From assembly GCA_026770575.1 (NCBI GenBank), contig MU657241.1, positions 202,353 through 213,377 on the forward strand: DNA of 11,025 nt, given 5' to 3'. Below are positions 6,922 to 11,025 of this stretch, in pieces. This stretch comes from Pelagophyceae sp. CCMP2097. Its lineage: Eukaryota; Sar; Pelagophyceae. Below the pieces are notes generated by a model, which did no database searches, was not told the DNA's origin, and saw only the letters and a list, made by a program, of their open reading frames with translations. The position numbers and the translations under genes are program-made. How positions within the stretch are numbered: position 1 is the first letter of the stretch; every line of letters begins with the position of its first letter.

Positions 6922-9900
6922 ATGGGCCAGGTGAAGGACGTGCTGCACGCCATCGCGCGCGCCGAGGCGACCGCGACGCGGGAGCTGCCGTATTCGACGC
7001 TGCCGCCGGAGCTGTGCGAGGGCGTGGCGCTCGACTTGCGGCGGTGGTCGATGCTCTTCGGCGACCAGGCGGCCCGGACGCTCGCCGCCGTCACACACGC
7101 AAACGTCGAGAGACACGTCGCGAAACACTTTGACGCCGAGCCGGACGGGCCGACGCTGTTGTCTGTGGATGATGGCACGGGCACAAAAGCGCCCGCGTCG
7201 GCCCAGAGGACCAACTCGGCGAACGTGCTGGCTTTGACCACGGGCAGCATGCCAAAGCCGTGAGTGGCGACGTTTGCGCGCCCCGGAGACAGGGACACCC
7301 GACACGATCTTTAGGACGACGCGCGAGGACTGGCGGCGCGCGGCGCGGCGCGAGGCGGCGGCAGCGCAGACGGCGGCGCGCGTGGCGGACGCGCGCCTCG
7401 TGGCGTATTCGCGCGCGCGCGAGGCCGTCGGCGTGCGCGAGGTTTGCGTCGGTGGGGCGACGCGGCTGGGAGACGGGGGGGTGCACGCCGTGGCGCAGGC
7501 CTGCCCTTTGTTAAGTGTCCTCGACGTCTCGGCGGCTTTGAGGCTGACGGACGTGGGGCTCCGGAGCGTGGCATTGCACTGCCCGCGGCTGACGAAGTTG
7601 GACGTCGGCGGCTGCTCTAACTTGAAAGGCGCCGGGCTCGCGGCTTTGGGCCAGACGTGCAAAGGCCTCGAGTGGATCCGCCTATCCGGATGCTCCACTG
7701 CAGTGTGCGGTTGGGCTCTCGCGGCGTTAGTGTCCGGGTGCGGCTCTTCATTAAGGCATTTGGACGTCTCGCACTGCGCTCTGCTCACGGACGCAGATTG
7801 CGGCGCCCTCGCCAAACACTGTCCGCAGCTGAAAGCCCTCAGCCTCGCCGACTGCCGGCAGACGGGCGACGAAGCGTGCGTCGTCATCGCAGGGGCGTGC
7901 GCGGGTCTGGAGGTGCTGGACCTTTCACGGACCGAGTTGCCTCACCGCGTGAGTGACGTTGCGCTCCTCGCAGTCGCCGAAGGCTGTGGGAAGGCTTTGC
8001 GCGAACTCAATCTACAAGGCTGCGCCTGCGTCACCGACGTCGGCGTCTCCTGGCTGGCGATTCAAGCCGGGGCGACTCTAGAAATTTTAAATCTCCGAGG
8101 CTGCGTCAAAGTCACAAACGCCGGCTGCCGAGCTTTAGCAGACCACTGCCACGCGCTGCGCAAAGTGGACTTGCACGGCGCGCGGCGCGTCACGGACGTC
8201 GGTGTCCGCGTCTTGGGCAGGGCGTTTGGGGCGAGGCTGGAATTCTTGGACTGCGCGGCGATGCATTTGCTCACAGACGGGGCCGACCGCGGCTTCGGCT
8301 TCGAGGGCCTCCTCGCCCTCTCGCGAGACGCGACGGCGCTGCAAACACTACATTTGGACGGCTGCTTCCAGGTCGGAGACCGGTCTTTAAAAGCTCTGGC
8401 CTCGCACGGCCTCTCTACGCTCAACGCCCTCAGCCTCGCCGGCTGCCCGAGGTTGACGGCCGAGGGCCTCGGGCAGATCTGCGCCGTCAACGCAAACCTG
8501 CAGAAGCTCTCGCTGGCCTGCTGCGGCGACTGCGTTGGGGACGGCGCGGTGGTGGCCGTGGCCAAGGGCGCGCGGCGGCTCAGGCACCTCGTACTCCGCG
8601 ACTGTTCTCGGTGGGGCCTCGCGGGCATGAAGGCCATAGCGCGGTATTGCCGAGACCTGGAGAGGCTGGACCTCACTGGGTGCGTCGGGGTGGACGACGA
8701 AGCGGTGGCGCAGTTAGCAGAGGCGCGCTTCAAGCGCCCTTTCCGACATTTGCTGCTGGCGCACTGCCCGAAATTCGGCGACGTTGGCCTCGCCTGGCTC
8801 GCAGAGGGGCCCGGGGGCGCGGATCTTGTGACTTTGGCGTTGTTCAAGACGTGCTGCACGACGAATTCATTAAATGCGCTGAAAGACAAATTCGGGCAGT
8901 CGGACTTGCGGCGCGATGCCTTCCTCGGCTTCTGGCCAAAGCCGAGGTGGGAGCACCGAATCGACATCTTCGCCCACGCGAACCATCGACTCGGCGTCGT
9001 TCGAGTGCAGTCTGGCTATCGAGCCTTTCAAGCGAGGAAAGACGTAGCCGCCATGCGTCAACACTCAATCTTCGTGCGCAATTTGGTGCTCCTGCAGCAG
9101 CGCGTGCGCAAGTGGCGCGCGTTTTATTTCGTCGACGCCATCCGAGTCGAGAAGAAGACAAGGCACGACGCGTGCATCGTCATTCAGTCGTTGGCGCGCG
9201 TCTATTTCGCCAAATTCGAAGCTTCCGTGCGCAGAGTCGCGCGCGACCACCGCATCTGCGTCCACGCCGCGACGAAGATCGAGGCGGCGTGGCGCGCCCT
9301 CGGGACGCGGCGTCGCGTCGCGATTCTGAGAGCGGCGCACGAGGCGGAGAAGAAGCGGAGACGCCTCGCGGGACGCGAGATCCAGCGCTTGTGCCGCGGC
9401 CGGCGAGGCCGCATCGAGGCGGCCCGGCGGCGCAAGCTCGCACGTTTAAAGCGCGAGGAGCGCGCAAGATGCGCGACGAGGATTGAGAAGGTGGCGCGGG
9501 GCACCGCGACGCGGCGTGTCATCGCGGACATGCGCTTTAAAGTCAGAGCCCGAGCGTTGGTGCGCGACGCGGCGGCGCGGCTGCTGCAGCGGCGCGCGGC
9601 GAACCTGCGGACGCGCGTCATCGTGAAAAGGCGGCGTTCGGACCGCGACCGGCGAAAAAGGGCCGCTTTCGTGATCCAACGCATGCTCCGACTCCGGCGA
9701 GACGCTTTAATCGCCTTGATGGCCCAGGCGGAGCGCGAGCGGCTGCGCGAGGACGCCGCGGCGCGGCGCGTCCAGGGCGCCGAAAGAGCGCGGTGCGCTC
9801 GCCGCGCTCTCGAGGTGAAGAAAGCGGCGAGGCGAGACGTCTTTGCCACGAGGCGACGGGCTTCAATAACAGTCCAAAAGCGCGTGCGCGGCATCGACGG

Positions 9901-10780
9901 CCGCGCGAAAGGCGCGCAGCACAAGGAGCACCTGCAGGAGACGAAGCGTGCGCTGGTGGCTCTGCGGGTCGGGGCGGCCTCGCGGATGGCCGCGGGCTAC
10001 CGCGGGCGGCAAGGGCGCCTGCGCGCTTCTGCGGACCGCGAAGGGCGGCGCGCGCGGTGGAAGGAGATGTTCGACGACGACTCGCAGCGGCCGTTCTTTT
10101 ACGACCAAGTGACGGGCGAAATCCGATGGCGCAGGCCGCAAGATTTGCTCGAGCTGATGAAGCGACCGATTTGTTCCAATTGCGCCTATTTCGAAGCGAC
10201 CTTAGAATGCGGCGACTGCGCCGAGTTCTTCTGCGACGAGTGCCACGGCCAGATTCATTACGGGGGGAAGAGGTCGACGCACGTCTTTCGATCTTTGTAT
10301 GATTTCTATGGCAAGCGAGTCGACCACGGCGACGGCGAATTTCAAAGTATGTGGCCCTCCGAGCTTCTGCAGGACGACGCGCAGGGCGTCTTGCTTCGAA
10401 TCGCGCCGCACCGCGAGCCGGCGGAGACTTTGGGTTTGTGGCAGAGGTACGAAGACTTGGACGCCTCGATGTCGTACTATTACAACCCCGTCAGTGGAGA
10501 AGGCTCGTACGACGAGCCGCGGTGTTTCGCGGAAAAGGCGCTGCAGCTCCAGCAGCAGGACAGCCTCGGGTCCTACGACTCGCTGGACGAGACGCAGCCG
10601 TCGGGCATGTCGCACAACCAGTCGTACGCGGGCCAGTCCTACGCGTCCGCCGACGGCGCCGGGTCGTGGCTCGAGTCGGTCCACGACGATGACCCGGCGC
10701 CGGAGCCATACTACGACGAGGCGACGGGGCAGTACTACGACGAGGCCTCGCAAACGTGGTACCTCGCCGAAGACGCCTAG
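6922..10780 (+). CDS. Large LRR / IQ-rich / WW / B-box protein
   Basis: Two exons, 6922-7259 and 7315-10780, give about 1267 residues. The N-terminus has a STLPPELCEGVALDL stretch, at most a weak F-box resemblance. Residues about 150-625 hold some 16 cysteine-containing leucine-rich repeats of the AMN1/F-box-LRR kind (units such as CPRLTKLDVGGCSNL and TDVG). Residues about 670-1020 are Arg/Ala-rich helix with many IQ-like units (VIQSLARVYF at 735, EIQRLCRGRRGR at 801, VIQRMLRLRR at 899), a pattern that binds calmodulin or light chains. A WW domain spans 1028-1054 (Trp1028, Trp1051, Pro1054). A B-box zinc finger has Cys1066, 1069, 1078, 1081, 1086, 1089 and His1090, 1094, 1102. A WW-like segment starts at Trp1155 but lacks the second Trp. 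An acidic Tyr-rich tail repeats YYDEA. A stop lies three codons before the chosen ATG. Function unknown; a calcium-responsive scaffold or ubiquitin-ligase adaptor is plausible. Confidence 0.92.
7260..7314 (+). other. Intron 1 of the LRR gene
   Basis: A perfect GTGAGT donor at 7260 overlaps the stop codon of the first open frame (CCGTGA), and CTTTAG at 7314 is a good acceptor. Removing the 55 bases joins the frames in phase 2. The long downstream frame has no ATG before the repeats, which supports an upstream exon. GC content and GC-ending codons drop from about 7090 on, so a longer intron cannot be ruled out, although I found no donor in the right phase there. Confidence 0.75.
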
Positions 10781-10915
10781 CCCATGCATGTTGTGTTTGT
10801 GTCTCTTAAATTAATGAGGACTGTGTCGACCGCATTCCGGCGGGGGGGGGCGATCGGCCTGCCGCGGCGGTCAGAGGCACGCGCTCAACGTTAAGAAGGA
10901 GTTTTAGAGCACACT
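10781..10915. other. Intergenic gap between convergent LRR and WD40 genes
   Basis: The 135 bases between two convergent stop codons hold an AT-rich start (TTAAATTAATGAGG, near 10806-10820), which could be the LRR gene's 3' end signal, and a run of nine G at about 10842-10850. No canonical AATAAA is present. Confidence 0.5.
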
Positions 10916-10918
10916 CTA
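10905..10918. other. Small inverted repeat overlapping the WD40 stop
   Basis: TAGAG-CACA-CTCTA forms five-base arms with a four-base loop, and the TAG stop of the WD40 gene lies in one arm. It is too short to call a terminator in a eukaryote. Confidence 0.3.
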
Positions 10919-11025
10919 GAGAGCGGCACGCCAGAGCCGCGCCGTCTTGTCGTCGCTCGCCGTCACGATGCGCTTGCCGTCGGGCGAGAACGCGCAGCTC
11001 ATGACGTAGCTGGTGTGCCCCACGA
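10916..11025 (-). CDS. WD40-repeat protein, C-terminal end (partial)
   Basis: The minus strand from the window edge reads [17 protein letters not shown], continues with [18 protein letters not shown] and stops (TAG at 10918..10916), 35 residues in all. This is a textbook WD40 blade: GH at the start, FSPDG in the middle, and the D-K-T-A-R-L-W ending that closes the propeller. WD40 proteins are scaffolds for protein complexes; nothing here says which one. The rest of the gene lies to the right of the window. The final blade ends four residues before the stop, so there is essentially no C-terminal extension. It converges on the LRR gene with a 135-base gap. Confidence 0.88.
   Translation of the reverse strand, partial: VGHTSYVMSCAFSPDGKRIVTASDDKTARLWRAAL

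Noticed and set aside
6715..7887. 390-codon open frame on the minus strand
   Set aside because: It is antisense to the start and first repeats of the LRR gene and low in complexity, with no recognisable motif.
8062..8967. 301-codon minus-strand open frame inside the LRR region
   Set aside because: It is a shadow of the clear LRR coding frame; its composition is Ser/Arg/Pro-rich with no domain.

Overview
This window looks like nuclear DNA of a GC-rich, gene-dense single-celled eukaryote. Four of its five recognised genes need spliceosomal introns of about 40-240 bases to keep a reading frame. One gene is a mitochondrial 2-oxoglutarate dehydrogenase E2 with a targeting presequence, and another carries a secretory signal peptide. 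Very high GC at third positions, short introns, an OTU protease with a Cys/His-rich segment, a GT90 enzyme and a cysteine-containing LRR protein together suggest a marine microalga of the stramenopile (pelagophyte-like) kind. The lineage is inference only.

Layout. Bases 1-526 hold no convincing gene: an AT-rich block with a TATA-like motif, GC-rich sequence, and a 30-base tandem repeat that reaches the stop codon of the first gene. Three genes follow on the minus strand, read right to left: DLST (6123 to 4600, 3 exons), a secreted or Golgi-type GT90 glycosyltransferase (4173 to 2516, 5 exons) and an OTU-domain cysteine protease with an N-terminal coiled coil (2325 to 527, 7 exons). The gap 6124-6921 is a divergent promoter region with several perfect short palindromes. 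On the plus strand a very large protein (6922-10780, 2 exons, about 1267 aa) combines about 16 cysteine-containing leucine-rich repeats, an IQ-rich arginine/alanine helix region, a WW domain, a B-box zinc finger and a second WW-like segment. At the right edge the 3' end of a minus-strand WD40-repeat gene (from 10916) converges on it.

How the parts relate. The genes are not an operon and have no obvious shared pathway: energy metabolism (DLST), protein or glycan glycosylation (GT90), ubiquitin removal (OTU) and probably scaffolding or calmodulin binding (LRR-IQ-WW-B-box). I reconstructed exon boundaries by hand. Each join restores both the frame and, where the family is known, its conserved motifs, so most boundaries are well supported. 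The weakest are OTU intron 2, GT90 intron 4 and the single LRR intron.

I found no sign of a CRISPR array, tRNA, rRNA or intact mobile element, and no previously undescribed multi-gene system. The most interesting items are the composite LRR/IQ/WW/B-box protein, the non-standard splice-site preferences (GTGCG donors, TAG acceptors), and the palindromes between DLST and the LRR gene.
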